Shown: positions 48,094 to 58,012, counted from the first letter of the stretch. The stretch: 64,000 nt of DNA from Massilia rubra (GCF_011682065.1 NZ_VUYU01000028.1:25773-89772); one strand, 5' to 3'. The notes: generated by a model not told the origin, from the letters alone. Translations and numbers: made by a program.

Positions 48094-48131
48094 GAAAAAA
48101 ACCCGCCGGGCCGAAGCCAGGCGGGTTTTTG
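48094..48131 (-). terminator. Terminator after rpsT
   Basis: AACCCGCC (48100-48107) pairs with GGCGGGTT (48120-48127) and is flanked by A-run and T-run on either side, so it can work in both directions. It lies 54 bp after the rpsT stop. Confidence 0.85.
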
Positions 48132-48184
48132 AACATGCTCACAAGCTCAACCGGCGGACCGAAGTCCACCGGCGGCGATGGCTA

Positions 48185-48448
48185 TTAAGCCAGCGCTTTC
48201 AGAGCAGCAGCCAGACGGCTCTTGTGACGCGCTGCTTTGTTCTTGTGGATGATTTTCTTGTCGGCGATGCTGTCGATGGTCGACACGGATGCCTGGAAGA
48301 TCGACGCTGCGGCGGCTTTGTCGCCAGCCTGGATAGCCTTGCGCACTGCTTTGATAGCGGTACGCAGGGTCGAACGCTGCGACGAATTGTGAGCGTTTTG
48401 CTTAACTGCTTGACGAGCGCGCTTGCGTGCTTGTGCGGTATTTGCCAT
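48185..48448 (-). CDS. rpsT: 30S ribosomal protein S20
   Basis: This 87-residue protein reads [20 protein letters not shown] and ends [13 protein letters not shown], the S20 pattern. It binds 16S rRNA in the small subunit. The ATG at 48448 is the standard start. Upstream (48449-48681) is a leader with two TGTCAAACCAGTG copies, and murJ is divergent, a conserved arrangement in this group. Confidence 0.98.
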   Translation of the reverse strand: MANTAQARKRARQAVKQNAHNSSQRSTLRTAIKAVRKAIQAGDKAAAASIFQASVSTIDSIADKKIIHKNKAARHKSRLAAALKALA

Positions 48449-48681
48449 GGAATTTCCTAAATCGGGGTCAAGTTGCGTTTGCAAACAATAGCGTCTGTCA
48501 AACCAGTGTTTTTTCTACACCTTGTGTGTCAAACCAGTGCCTGCCAAACATTAGTGTCTGCGTAACAGAATTCTGTACAGCCTTCGATTATAGCGAAAAG
48601 TTCCGGTAAGGGCAATTCAAAAATCAACATTTGTCGGCCACCCCCGTCCGCATCACCCTTGCCGGGCTATAATCCCGGCCC

Positions 48682-50232
48682 ATGAACTTGCTCAAAACCC
48701 TGGCTGCCATCTCCAGCATGACCATGCTATCCCGCGTCACCGGCCTGCTGCGCGAAAGCCTTTTCGCGCGCGCCTTCGGCGCTTCGGAATTCACCGACGC
48801 GTTTAACGTCGCTTTCCGTATTCCCAACCTGCTGCGCCGCATGTTCGCCGAGGGCGCCTTCGCCCAGGCCTTCGTGCCGATCCTGGCCGACGTCAAGACC
48901 CAGCACGGCGATGAGGGCACGCGCCCGCTGGTCGACAGCGTCGCCACCGTGCTGATCTGGTCAACCCTCCTGATCACCATCGCCGGCATCATCGCCACCC
49001 CGATGCTGATCATGTGGATCATGGACACGTCCAAGCAGACGCCGCAGGCCGAGCAGGCCGCCGTCTTCATGACGCGCATGATGTTCCCCTATATTATCTG
49101 CATGGCCTTCGTCTCGCTGGCCAGCGGCATTCTCAACACCTGGCGCCAGTTCAAGATTCCCGCCTTCACGCCTGTCCTGCTGAATATTTCCTTCATCCTG
49201 GCGTCGCTGTTCCTGGCCCAGCGCCTCGAGCAACCGATTTACGCGATGGCCTTCGCGGTGGTGGTCGGCGGCCTGCTGCAGGTGGGCATCCAGATTCCCT
49301 CCCTGATGAAAATCGGCATGCTGCCGCGCATTTCGATCAATCCCATCGCCGCCCTGCGCGACCCCGGCGTGCACCGCATGCTCAAAAAGATGGGACCGGC
49401 CGTGTTCGCCGTCTCCGCCGCCCAGATCAGCCTGCTGGTCAATACCGGCATCGCCTCGCGCCTGGGCGCCGGCAGCGTGTCCGCCCTCACCTACGCCGAC
49501 CGCCTGATGGAATTCCCCACGGCGATGCTGGGCGTGGCGCTCGGCACCATTTTGCTGCCCAGCCTCGCCAAGGCGAATGCCGAGGGCGATACCTCCGAGT
49601 ACTCGGCCCTGCTCAACTGGGGCCTGCGCCTGACCTTCCTGCTGGCCCTGCCCGCCTCGGTCGGCCTGGCCATGCTGGCCGAACCGATGATCGCCACCCT
49701 GTTCCACTATGGCGCGTTCACCGCCAAGGCGGTCCACGCCTCGGCCATGCCGCTGATGGCGTACAGCGCCGGCCTGGTCGGCATTATCCTGGTCAAGACG
49801 CTCACCCCGGCGTTCTACGCGCGCCAGGATGTGCGCACGCCGGTGCGCATCGCTATCGGCGTGCTGGTCGCGGTGCAGCTGATGAACCTGGTGTTCGTGC
49901 CGTATTTGAAAGTGGCGGGCCTGGCGCTGTCGATCGGCCTGGGCGCTTGCATCAATGCCGCCGTGCTGTACACCATGCTGCGCAAGCGCGGCATTTATGT
50001 GCCGCAGCCGGGCTGGATCATGTTCTTCGCCAAGCTGGTCATCGCCGTGGCCGTGATGGGCCTGATCGCGTACTACTGCAAGATCCAGCTCGACTGGACC
50101 GCGCTGCAAGCGCGTCCATGGCTGCGCGCCGGGTCGCTGTTCGCCATCGTTGCCGGCAGCGGCCTGGCCTACTTTGTGGTGCTGTTCGGGCTGGGTTTCC
50201 GCTTCAAAGATTTCAAGCGCAGCGGGCGTTAA
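48682..50232 (+). CDS. murJ: Lipid II flippase MurJ
   Basis: This 516-residue MOP-superfamily transporter flips lipid II for peptidoglycan synthesis. It starts MNLLKTLAAISSMTMLSRVT with RESLFARAFGASEFTDAFNV and PNLLRRMFAEGAFAQAFVPI, the conserved MurJ front. Fourteen membrane helices can be traced to the C-terminus. It lies divergent from rpsT and convergent with the secretion operon, with only 2 bp between stop codons. Confidence 0.97.
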   Translation: MNLLKTLAAISSMTMLSRVTGLLRESLFARAFGASEFTDAFNVAFRIPNLLRRMFAEGAFAQAFVPILADVKTQHGDEGTRPLVDSVATVLIWSTLLITIAGIIATPMLIMWIMDTSKQTPQAEQAAVFMTRMMFPYIICMAFVSLASGILNTWRQFKIPAFTPVLLNISFILASLFLAQRLEQPIYAMAFAVVVGGLLQVGIQIPSLMKIGMLPRISINPIAALRDPGVHRMLKKMGPAVFAVSAAQISLLVNTGIASRLGAGSVSALTYADRLMEFPTAMLGVALGTILLPSLAKANAEGDTSEYSALLNWGLRLTFLLALPASVGLAMLAEPMIATLFHYGAFTAKAVHASAMPLMAYSAGLVGIILVKTLTPAFYARQDVRTPVRIAIGVLVAVQLMNLVFVPYLKVAGLALSIGLGACINAAVLYTMLRKRGIYVPQPGWIMFFAKLVIAVAVMGLIAYYCKIQLDWTALQARPWLRAGSLFAIVAGSGLAYFVVLFGLGFRFKDFKRSGR

Positions 50233-50234
50233 GC

Positions 50235-51065
50235 TTACATCTCGCGTTTGGGCTCGTTGCGGCGGCCTTCGTCGCGCTGGCGCTCGTCCTGCCCGGCACT
50301 CTCCTTGCCCGACTGATCTTCTTGCGGCGGCTCTGCCGGTTCGTCAGGCTTGTCCGCCGGCGGCTCGGCCTTCTCAGGCTGCGCTTCCTCGGGCGGCGGC
50401 GTGGCGGCGTCCGCAGCCGGTTCCTGGGCTGGCGCAGGAACCGGCGCGGGCGACATCTGGTCCGCCGGTTTTGCAGCGCCTTCCACCGGCGGAAACAGCG
50501 GCGCCGGCTGGCCAGGCTGGTTCTGGCCGGGCACCGCCATCGGCTCCTGCGGCGCCATGGTCAAGGTCGACAAGGTGAACTTCCACTCCGACAGCTTGCT
50601 CTTGTTTTCCATGTTCAGAAAGCGCGCGTCGAAATTGCCGACCTTGAGCGGCGGCGCGTCCGACAGGCTGTACACGCCCAGCACGCCCTGCTTGTCGCCC
50701 ACGTACATCACACCCCATTCGGCCTTGCCGGTGATCGGGTCGACGAAAATCTTGCGCAGATGGCGCCGGATGCCGGGAAAGCGCGGGTCCTTGAGCAGTT
50801 CCTGCAAGGTGGGCGGCTGCTGCGGCTGGCCCGGCGGCGTGGCGGCGGCGTAGCTGCGCAGCGCATCGCTGAAGGCGGCGCCGATGGCCAGCAGTTCTTC
50901 TTCGGCGGCGGCGCGCTGCATGAGCGAGCCGACTTTCAGGCTGGCCGCACCAACGAGGCCGATGATGGTGACCAGGATGATCAGCCCAAGATAGGTAAAG
51001 CCGTGCGCGCGCTGGCGGCGCGGCGCGGCCCTACCAGTCGAGATACGGTTTGCCGTTGCGGTCAT
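50235..51065 (-). CDS. Minor pseudopilin with acidic Pro-rich tail
   Basis: This 276-residue last gene of the secretion operon has a prepilin-like segment, RAHGFTYLGLIILVTIIG, but the usual Glu at position +5 of the mature protein is Gly. The pseudopilin domain continues to about residue 170. The last ~90 residues are rich in Pro, Glu and Gln (EPPQEDQSGKES), a low-complexity tail unusual for the family. The ATG at 51065 overlaps the preceding gene by 35 bp; a GTG at 51080 is possible. Confidence 0.8.
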   Translation of the reverse strand: MTATANRISTGRAAPRRQRAHGFTYLGLIILVTIIGLVGAASLKVGSLMQRAAAEEELLAIGAAFSDALRSYAAATPPGQPQQPPTLQELLKDPRFPGIRRHLRKIFVDPITGKAEWGVMYVGDKQGVLGVYSLSDAPPLKVGNFDARFLNMENKSKLSEWKFTLSTLTMAPQEPMAVPGQNQPGQPAPLFPPVEGAAKPADQMSPAPVPAPAQEPAADAATPPPEEAQPEKAEPPADKPDEPAEPPQEDQSGKESAGQDERQRDEGRRNEPKREM

Positions 51066-51432
51066 TGCCGGGCGCCCCACTCTTGATGCTGTACAGGTTG
51101 CCCTTGGTGGTGTCTTCGGGAGCCACCAGGATCCAGCTGGTGCTGCTGTCGGCCACCGGGTCCACGGGAATATTGCGCAGGTATTTTTTCTCGACCAGCT
51201 GTTCCAGCGAATCGGGATAACGCCCGGTGTCGGCGTAGTACTGGTCGATCACGGCGCGCGTGTTGCGCAGGTTGTCGGCCAGGATCGTATCCTTGGCGCT
51301 GTCGATGCTCGGAAAAAAGCGCGGCACCGCGAGCGTGAGCAGTAGCGCGACAATGCCCAGCACCACCAGCAGTTCGATCAGGGTGAAGCCGCGCGCCGGG
51401 CGGCCTTGGTTTGCTTGCATTCGTGCTTGCAT
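51031..51432 (-). CDS. GspG-like pseudopilin (third)
   Basis: This protein of about 133 residues is preceded by a short basic leader and has the prepilin signature [20 protein letters not shown] with Glu+5. The mature domain has DTILADNLRNTRAVIDQYYA and GRYPDSLEQLVEKKYLRNIP, typical of PulG/GspG-like pseudopilins. Three in-frame ATGs (51444, 51432, 51420) compete; the first overlaps the preceding stop. It should be cleaved by a prepilin peptidase that is not in this window. Confidence 0.88.
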   Translation of the reverse strand: MQARMQANQGRPARGFTLIELLVVLGIVALLLTLAVPRFFPSIDSAKDTILADNLRNTRAVIDQYYADTGRYPDSLEQLVEKKYLRNIPVDPVADSSTSWILVAPEDTTKGNLYSIKSGAPGNDRNGKPYLDW

Positions 51433-51437
51433 CCTCT

Positions 51438-51920
51438 TTACCATTTGCGGTACGGTACATCGTTCAGGCCGACCCGGTCCGAGGTCGAATACACATCGTA
51501 CACGTCCTCGCCTTCGCGCGGGTCAAGGGCCTCGCTGGCGTAGCTGCGCTTGCCCCAGGTCTGGGCGGGATTCACATCGCCGCTGGCGCTGAAAGGGTCG
51601 CGCGGCACGCGGCGCAGGAAAAAAATCTTGGCGCGGGTGGGACTACGCACATCGGGCACGCCTTCGACCAGTTGATCGAGCGATTTCGGGTAACCGTTGC
51701 TGTTCAAGGCGCGCGCGATCCGCCCCTCGTCGTAAGCGCGCTTGTAGGCGTCGATCCCCTGGCGGATTTCGCGCAGCGAGCGGCGCAATTCCTGCTCCTG
51801 CTGGCGTTGCATGGTCACTTGCGTCACCGGCACCACCAGGGTGCCGAGCAGGGCCAGAATCGCCAGGGTCACCAGCAATTCGATCAGCGTGAAGCCGCGG
51901 CCCCGCCCCTGCGCCATCAT
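51438..51920 (-). CDS. GspG-like pseudopilin (second)
   Basis: This 160-residue protein has the prepilin motif [20 protein letters not shown] and a mature part with [33 protein letters not shown] and [12 protein letters not shown]. This is the general GspG/PulG fold with extra residues. Two adjacent ATGs (51920, 51917) overlap the secretin stop. It is likely a pseudopilus component. Confidence 0.88.
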   Translation of the reverse strand: MMAQGRGRGFTLIELLVTLAILALLGTLVVPVTQVTMQRQQEQELRRSLREIRQGIDAYKRAYDEGRIARALNSNGYPKSLDQLVEGVPDVRSPTRAKIFFLRRVPRDPFSASGDVNPAQTWGKRSYASEALDPREGEDVYDVYSTSDRVGLNDVPYRKW

Positions 51921-53869
51921 TGCTCCGGCGCGGGCGTGGTTTCCGGGACCGGCACCGGGGTGACGGCGGCGGCCGGCGCTTCCGGAATCGCCGGGGCCTG
52001 GACCGGGGCCGGGGTCGGCGCACGCACGCCTGGCGACGGCGGCATGACCACCGGCGCGCGCGGCGTCGTGTCCGGACGGCGCCGGAAGCTGGTCTCGGTG
52101 CCGGCGCTGAACTCGGACGCGCTGGCCGGCGGACGCTGGATGTTGCGGATCAAATGCGGCGTAATCGACAGCACGATCTCGGTGCGGTCGGCGCCGTCGG
52201 CGGTGCGCCCGAACAGGCGCCCGACCACCGGCAGGTTGCCCACGCCCGGAATCTTGGTGCCGTTGCTGCGGTCTTCATTGTTGATCAGGCCCGCCAGCAC
52301 CTGGTTTTCGCCATCCTTCAGTTGCAGCATGGTCGACGCTTCGCGGTTGCCGATGCGGTACGCCGTGGTGCCCGAGGCGGTGGTGATGGTGTCGAGCAGG
52401 CTGCTCACCGTCAGGCCGACGCGGATGCCGATTTCGTTATTCAAATAGATGGTCGGCTCCACGTTCAGGGTCAGGCCGACATCCAGATACGTGATCGACT
52501 CCTGCGAAAAGCCGTTCGCCACGCCGCCCGACGACAAGGTGGTGGTGATGTTCGGGACCTTGTCGCCGATGACGATCTTGGCCTTTTCCTTGTTGCGCAC
52601 GCGGATGCGCGGATTGGCCAGGGTGTTCGAGTCGCCGTCGGTCTTGCGCGCGGTGATCGTGGTCGACAGCGACGACAGGCCAATGTCGGCGCGCCCCAGC
52701 CCGCGCACGGTGTCGAGCGTGAGCGGCCCGCCGCCGGGCGTGGTCAGGGGCGCCAGGGTCAAGGTGGTGGGCCACGAGACGCCCAGTTCCAGCAGGCGGC
52801 TGCGCTTGATCTCCAAAATCTCGACTTCGAGCATGACTTCCGGCTCGGCCACGTCCTGCAGGGCCACCAGCTTGGCGGCCAGCTTGATCGCTTCCGGGTT
52901 GTCGCGCAAGATCACGAGGTTGAGCTTTTCGTCGATGACCACATCGCGCGACTTCAAAATGGTCTTGAGCGTGTTGGCCACCACCTTGGCGTCGGCGTTG
53001 GCCAGGAAGAAGGTCTTGACCGTCATTTCCTGGTATTCCTTGAGCTTGGTGGCCACGTTCTGGTACACCAGCAGGGTATTGCCATCCATGACCTGGTAGT
53101 CCAGCTGGTTCGACACCATCAGGTAGTAGATGGCCGATTCGACCGTGCTGTTTTTCAGGAAGATGGACGTCTTCTGGTCGGTCTTGACGTCCTTATCGAA
53201 GATGAAGTTCAGGTTCGAGCGGCGCGCGATCACATCGAGCACCTGCTTGAGCGGGGCGTCGCGGAACTCGATGCTGATCGGCGTCTTGTAGGCGGCGGAC
53301 AAGCCTGTTTCGGCGACCGGCGCGGCGGTCTTTTCGGCTACCTGCAAGAGCAGCTGGCGCGCCGGTTCGTACTGCGGACGCTCGATCAGGATCGCGGCGG
53401 CGCGCGCGCGCGCCGGCTCGTATTCCTTGCGCTCGAAAGCGGCCGTGGCCTCTTCCATCGCCCTGGCGTGACGCTGGTCCATCTCGATCAGGCGCAGGCC
53501 GGCGCGGGCGCGCTCGTTGGCCGGGTCGAACCCCAGCACGCGCTGGTAATCCTGCAGCGCCGGGGCCGGCCTGCCGGCGGCGAGCGCGCGGTCGGCCTGG
53601 TCGAGCAGGCGCGTGGCGGCGCGGTCGCGCGCGCGCAGATAGGCGGCGCGAAAGACCGGGTTTTCGGGCTGGGCGTCGACTGCCTGGCGGTACTTGATCA
53701 AGCCCGCCTCGATTTCATCTTTCTCGACCAGCGAATTGCCTTCGAGGTAAGCGGCCTGCCCGGCGCAGCCAGCTAACGCCAACACGATCAGCGGCGCGGC
53801 GGCGGCGCGCGCAAGGCGGCGCCAGGGTGGCAAATTCAGGCAACGTGTGCCAATCCGGTGACTAGCCAT
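51917..53869 (-). CDS. Secretin (GspD/PilQ/MshL-like) lipoprotein
   Basis: This 650-residue outer-membrane secretin has a lipoprotein signal (LIVLALAGC, Cys35), TPR-like helices (about 40-190), an STN/N0-type domain ([20 protein letters not shown]), an N1 domain and the secretin core ([67 protein letters not shown]). The C-terminus is Pro/Ala-rich. Self-piloting by the lipid anchor is probable because no pilotin is nearby. Its ATG overlaps the PilP-like stop by one base. Confidence 0.93.
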   Translation of the reverse strand: MASHRIGTRCLNLPPWRRLARAAAAPLIVLALAGCAGQAAYLEGNSLVEKDEIEAGLIKYRQAVDAQPENPVFRAAYLRARDRAATRLLDQADRALAAGRPAPALQDYQRVLGFDPANERARAGLRLIEMDQRHARAMEEATAAFERKEYEPARARAAAILIERPQYEPARQLLLQVAEKTAAPVAETGLSAAYKTPISIEFRDAPLKQVLDVIARRSNLNFIFDKDVKTDQKTSIFLKNSTVESAIYYLMVSNQLDYQVMDGNTLLVYQNVATKLKEYQEMTVKTFFLANADAKVVANTLKTILKSRDVVIDEKLNLVILRDNPEAIKLAAKLVALQDVAEPEVMLEVEILEIKRSRLLELGVSWPTTLTLAPLTTPGGGPLTLDTVRGLGRADIGLSSLSTTITARKTDGDSNTLANPRIRVRNKEKAKIVIGDKVPNITTTLSSGGVANGFSQESITYLDVGLTLNVEPTIYLNNEIGIRVGLTVSSLLDTITTASGTTAYRIGNREASTMLQLKDGENQVLAGLINNEDRSNGTKIPGVGNLPVVGRLFGRTADGADRTEIVLSITPHLIRNIQRPPASASEFSAGTETSFRRRPDTTPRAPVVMPPSPGVRAPTPAPVQAPAIPEAPAAAVTPVPVPETTPAPEQ

Positions 53870-54408
53870 CAGTCGAAGACTCCAATGTTGAGCTGTTGAA
53901 CCTGGTTCAAAGGCAGATAGGTCAGGGTCAATGTGGGCGGCGCGATTGCGTCCACCCGGTACACGCCGTCGATCACCATCTTGTTACGTACGATATAGGT
54001 CTTGTCGCCGCGCGCGAGGAACACTTCCCACGCGCCCTCGCTCACCGCTTTTCCGATGAAGACGAAGGGCAGCGGCGGCGCGCTTGGCGGCGGCGGTGGC
54101 GGCGGTGGCGTGTTGTCCACCGGCGGCGCGGCGGGCGGCGGGTTCAGGTTCTGGCTGCCGAACACGCCGGCGCCGAAGGCGTCGTCGTCGTCGTCGCCGA
54201 TCAGGGTGTCGCGCGCGGCCAGGCGCAGGATCGCAGGTTCCGCCGGTTCGGCGCGCGCGGCGACGCTACTTGCGCGGACCACGGCGGCCTTCGGCGCGCC
54301 GCGTTCGACCGCTTCGGCCACGTCCGATTCGGGCTTGTTGTCGCCGAAGATGAGCAGGCCGGCGGCCGCCAGCACGGCAGCGCCCATGACGAGGTGGCGT
54401 GGGTTCAT
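53869..54408 (-). CDS. PilP/GspC-like inner-membrane protein
   Basis: This 179-residue protein has one N-terminal helix (HLVMGAAVLAAAGLLIFG), a long Pro-rich linker (PPPPPPPPSAPP) and a C-terminal beta domain (LPFVFIGKAVSEGAWEVFLA, VRNKMVIDGVYRVDAI) like the PilP/GspC homology region that contacts the secretin. Position between the PilO-like gene and secretin gene matches pilP. It overlaps both neighbours by 1-4 bp. Confidence 0.78.
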   Translation of the reverse strand: MNPRHLVMGAAVLAAAGLLIFGDNKPESDVAEAVERGAPKAAVVRASSVAARAEPAEPAILRLAARDTLIGDDDDDAFGAGVFGSQNLNPPPAAPPVDNTPPPPPPPPSAPPLPFVFIGKAVSEGAWEVFLARGDKTYIVRNKMVIDGVYRVDAIAPPTLTLTYLPLNQVQQLNIGVFD

Positions 54409-54971
54409 TGCGGCGCTCCCGGCGCATCTTGCAGGTAAAAGGTCATGCGCACGCGCGCTTCGAGCGCCGGCTCGCCGAGGTTGTCGCGCTTGAAGCTGAT
54501 TTCGTCGAGCGAGGCAAAGGGAATGGCGCGCAGCGACAGGATGGTGAACTTCCAGATGGCGCCATAGCTGCCCTTGACCGGCAAGGTCACCTGATAGGTA
54601 TGCAGGCGCGCGTTGCGGTCGTACGCGGCCTTGTAGTCGCCCTGCGAGAGCGACAGGCCGCTCTTGGCGGCGATGCCGAACAGGGTCTTGACCTGCTGTT
54701 CGGCGTAGCGCTTCTCGCCCAGGGTGGCATAGAACAGGGCCAGGTTTTCGTTGGCGATGACGGGCGCCGGCTTGTCGACCGGTGGCGGCATGCGCGCCAG
54801 CCCGAGCGCGACAGCGTGGCGCTGCGCCTGCAGCGCGCCTTGCGGCAGCAGCCAGGCGACGGCCGCGCCGCCGGCCAGCAGCAGCACGCAAGCGCCGCAG
54901 AAAAACGGCCCCCCAGCGGCCACGCCCAGGCGCGCGCGCAGCGCCAGCTTGGCTAAGGTCGGCGCGCTCAT
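54405..54971 (-). CDS. PilO/GspM-like inner-membrane protein
   Basis: This 188-residue protein has an N-terminal membrane helix (FFCGACVLLLAGGAAVAWLL), then a ferredoxin-like periplasmic domain (VTLPVKGSYGAIWKFTILSL, ALEARVRMTFYLQDA). Size, layout and order after the PilN-like gene fit PilO or GspM. Similarity in such families is low, so the call rests on topology and position. ATGA overlap with the gene in front. Confidence 0.72.
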   Translation of the reverse strand: MSAPTLAKLALRARLGVAAGGPFFCGACVLLLAGGAAVAWLLPQGALQAQRHAVALGLARMPPPVDKPAPVIANENLALFYATLGEKRYAEQQVKTLFGIAAKSGLSLSQGDYKAAYDRNARLHTYQVTLPVKGSYGAIWKFTILSLRAIPFASLDEISFKRDNLGEPALEARVRMTFYLQDAPGAPQ

Positions 54972-55513
54972 GGCGCCACCCATTCGGCTTCGAGCTGGAA
55001 GCGGATTGGCTTGTTCGGGTCCTGCTCGTTGATTTCGTGGCGGATCAGGGTCACGCCGGCGAACAGTTCCTCGCGTTTGAGCAGTTCGACGTATTCGATC
55101 ATGGCATCGCTGCTTTTCGCTTCGGCGGTGATTTTCAGGCTGCGTTTGCGCGCGTCCGGTTCCAGCGCCAGCATGCCGATGCCGGGCGGCGTGGCGGCGG
55201 CGATGGCGTCGTACAGGGCGCGCCACGGCAGGTTCAGTTGCAGGATGGCGGCGTTCACGCCGGCCGCCTGCGCTTCCGAAATGCGCGGGCCTTGCACCAC
55301 GGGCGCCACCACCAGCGGCGCGCGCGAACGCAGGCGAGCCGCGTTCAATTCGGCGCTGTCGGCGCGCTGCTGCGTTACCAGGCGAAAGCCCAGGGTGGCG
55401 GCGCCGGCGCACAGCGCCAGCCCCAGCACGGCCACGGCCCAGGCGCCAGGACCGGCGCGGTGCAAGGTGCGCTGTACGGAGGGCGGCGCGAAATCGATGC
55501 GCACTGGTTTCAC
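54968..55513 (-). CDS. PilN/GspL-C-like inner-membrane protein
   Basis: This 181-residue protein has a short cytoplasmic start (VKPVRIDFAPPSVQR, close to the PilN consensus that docks to PilM), one helix (AWAVAVLGLALCAGAATLGF), a coiled segment and a ferredoxin-like domain (GIGMLALEPDARKRSLKITA). The GTG at 55513 overlaps the PilM-like stop (GTGA). Confidence 0.75.
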   Translation of the reverse strand: MKPVRIDFAPPSVQRTLHRAGPGAWAVAVLGLALCAGAATLGFRLVTQQRADSAELNAARLRSRAPLVVAPVVQGPRISEAQAAGVNAAILQLNLPWRALYDAIAAATPPGIGMLALEPDARKRSLKITAEAKSSDAMIEYVELLKREELFAGVTLIRHEINEQDPNKPIRFQLEAEWVAP

Positions 55514-56322
55514 AAGCGACTCCCGGTGGCGGCCAGGCGCGCGCAGTCGGACCAGCCGGCGCCCTGCCCCTGTCCCAGCAGATGGCAAGCCAGCGCGGGA
55601 TGGGCGGCGCCCTTGCTCCAGGCGGCCGGCGCGTGTCCCGATATGCACAGGCGCGCCGGCACGGACAGGTTCAGACGCAGCGCTTCGCGCGCCACATGCG
55701 CGGCCAGCCAGTCAAGATCGGCGCCCTCGGGCAACGCGGCGGCGCGCACGGCGCGGATCGCCCCATCCTCGATGGCGGCAATGGTCAGCACGCGCTGCTG
55801 CACCAGGCCATACCAGGCGCCGGCCTTGAGCGCGCCGCGCCACTGGTTAAAGCCGGCCACGAATTGCGGCGCCAGTTCCACCAGCGGCGCGCGCTGGGCG
55901 GCGCACACCTGTTCGATCAGCGCCAGCAAATGGCGCGGCAGCGCGGCGACCAGGAACGGCTGCGCCGCATCCCAGCCGGCGGCCAGTTGCCAGGCCCCGG
56001 TCGGCTCGCCGAACAGCGTTTGAAAGCGCAGCGCGGCGGCCGCTTCCAGGTCGGCCAGGCGCGCAGCACCCGCGGGCGGCGTCACCTGCCAGATGCGCAC
56101 CAGTTCATCGGCCAGCACGATGGTGACGGGCCAGTTGGCGCTGCCGGCGCCTTCGAGCAGCAGGCGCAGGGCGCCGGCGATCGACTCGGGATGGCTGCCG
56201 CCGTCAAAGGCCAGTTCGGCCACCAATTCGGGCGCGTTGCCGCCAAAGCGGCTGGTTTTAAGGAGCGCGACGGCGCCGGGCGCGATGCCGACCCGCAGCG
56301 ATTGTCCGAGCCGTCTACGCAT
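55510..56322 (-). CDS. PilM/GspL-like cytoplasmic ATPase-fold protein
   Basis: This 270-residue protein lacks membrane helices. The N-terminus (LRVGIAPGAVALLKTSRF) and central WPVTIVLADELVRIWQVTPP, LADLEAAAALRFQTLFGEP fit the actin-like PilM/GspL cytoplasmic fold. Nucleotide-binding residues are not obvious. Its ATG overlaps the gspE stop by 8 bp. Together with the next three genes it forms a PilMNOP-like inner-membrane platform. Confidence 0.75.
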   Translation of the reverse strand: MRRRLGQSLRVGIAPGAVALLKTSRFGGNAPELVAELAFDGGSHPESIAGALRLLLEGAGSANWPVTIVLADELVRIWQVTPPAGAARLADLEAAAALRFQTLFGEPTGAWQLAAGWDAAQPFLVAALPRHLLALIEQVCAAQRAPLVELAPQFVAGFNQWRGALKAGAWYGLVQQRVLTIAAIEDGAIRAVRAAALPEGADLDWLAAHVAREALRLNLSVPARLCISGHAPAAWSKGAAHPALACHLLGQGQGAGWSDCARLAATGSRL

Positions 56323-58012
56323 GCAGGGTCACCCGCTTGATTTCGGTGAGCGTGGTGGCGCCGCGCTTGACCAGGTCGAGCGCGGCCAGGCGCAGGCTGC
56401 GGGTGCCGTTGGCGTGGGCCGCCGCCTTGATCTGGCGGATCGGGCGCTTGTCGACGATCAGTTCGCGGATTTCGTCGTTCAGGGTGAGGATTTCGGCGAT
56501 CGAACGGCGCCCCTTGTAACCGGTGCCACGGCAATCGCCGCAGCCCTTGCCCTGCATGAAAAGATAGTCGTGCACGTCGGCGCGTTCCAGGTTGACGGCA
56601 TCGAGTTCGGCGTCGCTCGGGGTGAATTGTTCCGCGCAGTGCGGGCAGTTCATGCGCACCAGGCGCTGCGCCCAAATGCCGTTGAGGGCCGAGACGAAGG
56701 CGTAGGGGTCGATGCCCATGTGGGTAAACCGGCCGAACACGTCGAACACGTTATTGGCGTGGACGGTGGTGAGCACCAGGTGGCCGGTCAGGGCCGACTG
56801 CACCGCGATTTCGGCGGTTTCGCGGTCGCGGATTTCGCCGACCATGATTTTGTCGGGGTCGTGGCGCAGGATCGAACGCAAGCCCTTGGCAAAGCTCAGG
56901 CCCTTCTTTTCGTTGACCGGAATTTGCAAGATGCCGGGCAGCTGGTATTCGACCGGGTCTTCGATGGTGATGATTTTTTCGCGCCCGTTATGGATTTCGG
57001 TCAGGGCCGCGTACAAGGTCGTGGTCTTGCCCGAGCCGGTCGGGCCGGTCACGAGCAGCATGCCGTAGGCTTCCTGCGCCAGCATGCGCAGGGACACCAG
57101 CGAGGCCGCGTCGAAACCGAGCGCCTCCAAGGTGAGCGCGCCGTAGGCTTCGATCATGGCGCGCTTGTCGAGAATACGGATCACCGCGTCCTCGCCGTGA
57201 ATACTCGGCATGATGGACACGCGCAGGTCGATTTCGCGTCCGCCCGATTCGACCCGGAAGCTGCCGTCCTGCGGCACGCGGCGTTCGGCGATATCGAGTT
57301 CGGCCAGCACTTTCAGGCGCGAGATGATGTGCTCGGCCACTTCGACGCCGCCGACCGAGGTGGCGTGATCGAGCACGCCGTCGACCCGGTACTTGACGGC
57401 CAGGCCGCCGGCGGTGCTTTCGAGGTGAATGTCGGAGGCGCCGGCCTTGAGCGCGTCGTACAGGGTCGAGTTGACCAGCTTGACGGCCGGGCTGGCGGCC
57501 TCGGACACCGAGGCGAACGACAGCACGGCGGCGGTCTTGCCGTCGCGCCGGGCGTCGCCCACGTTGGCCACCAGGGTGTCGACCGCGCGCGCCGATTCTT
57601 CCTGCTTGGACAGGTAAGCCTGGATATCGGCTTGCAGCGCCAGGCGCACATGCAGCGGCGCGGCGGGCGTGGCGCGCGCGCGGGTGCTCAGCCAGGTTTG
57701 CAGGTCGACGTCGAACGGGTCGGCGATCACGCCGAGCACCTGGCCGCCGGGCTCGCGCAGCAGCACGCAGTGGCGCGCCAGCGCCTGGGCCAGCGGCAGC
57801 AGGTCGAACGCGGTGGCGCAGCTGAGCATCTCGGCCGTTTCCATCACCGTCAAGCCAAACGGGTCGGCCAGGGCCTGGACGATCTGGCGCGCGTCCAGGC
57901 CGCTGGACGCTTCCAGTTCGGCCACCAGCGGGCGTTGCGTCTGCAAGCTGCGCGCGCGCGCGGCGGCCAGCAGGCTTGGGTCGAGAATGGGAGACGGCAC
58001 GGCGGTACTCAA
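56315..58012 (-). CDS. Secretion ATPase GspE/PilB family
   Basis: This 565-residue AAA-type assembly ATPase has N1/N2 domains (ARQIVQALADPFGLTV), Walker A GPTGSGKTTTLYAALTEI (about 323), Asp box ITIEDPVEYQL, Walker B/His box (ILRHDPDKIMVGEIRDRETA, GHLVLTTVHANN) and a tetracysteine zinc site (CPHC about 456 and CGDC about 493). The TTG at 58012 overlaps the gspF stop (TTGA); the next candidate, a GTG at 58000, is possible. It powers pseudopilus assembly. Confidence 0.93.
   Translation of the reverse strand: MSTAVPSPILDPSLLAAARARSLQTQRPLVAELEASSGLDARQIVQALADPFGLTVMETAEMLSCATAFDLLPLAQALARHCVLLREPGGQVLGVIADPFDVDLQTWLSTRARATPAAPLHVRLALQADIQAYLSKQEESARAVDTLVANVGDARRDGKTAAVLSFASVSEAASPAVKLVNSTLYDALKAGASDIHLESTAGGLAVKYRVDGVLDHATSVGGVEVAEHIISRLKVLAELDIAERRVPQDGSFRVESGGREIDLRVSIMPSIHGEDAVIRILDKRAMIEAYGALTLEALGFDAASLVSLRMLAQEAYGMLLVTGPTGSGKTTTLYAALTEIHNGREKIITIEDPVEYQLPGILQIPVNEKKGLSFAKGLRSILRHDPDKIMVGEIRDRETAEIAVQSALTGHLVLTTVHANNVFDVFGRFTHMGIDPYAFVSALNGIWAQRLVRMNCPHCAEQFTPSDAELDAVNLERADVHDYLFMQGKGCGDCRGTGYKGRRSIAEILTLNDEIRELIVDKRPIRQIKAAAHANGTRSLRLAALDLVKRGATTLTEIKRVTLHA

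Larger units (their letters stand above)
47837..48184. other. Intergenic region filled by palindromes and a terminator
   Basis: This 348-bp gap between the pseudouridine synthase gene and rpsT is almost entirely made of the nested palindromic array (47849-48088) and the rpsT terminator (48094-48131). The remainder next to rpsT shows nothing further. Confidence 0.8.
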
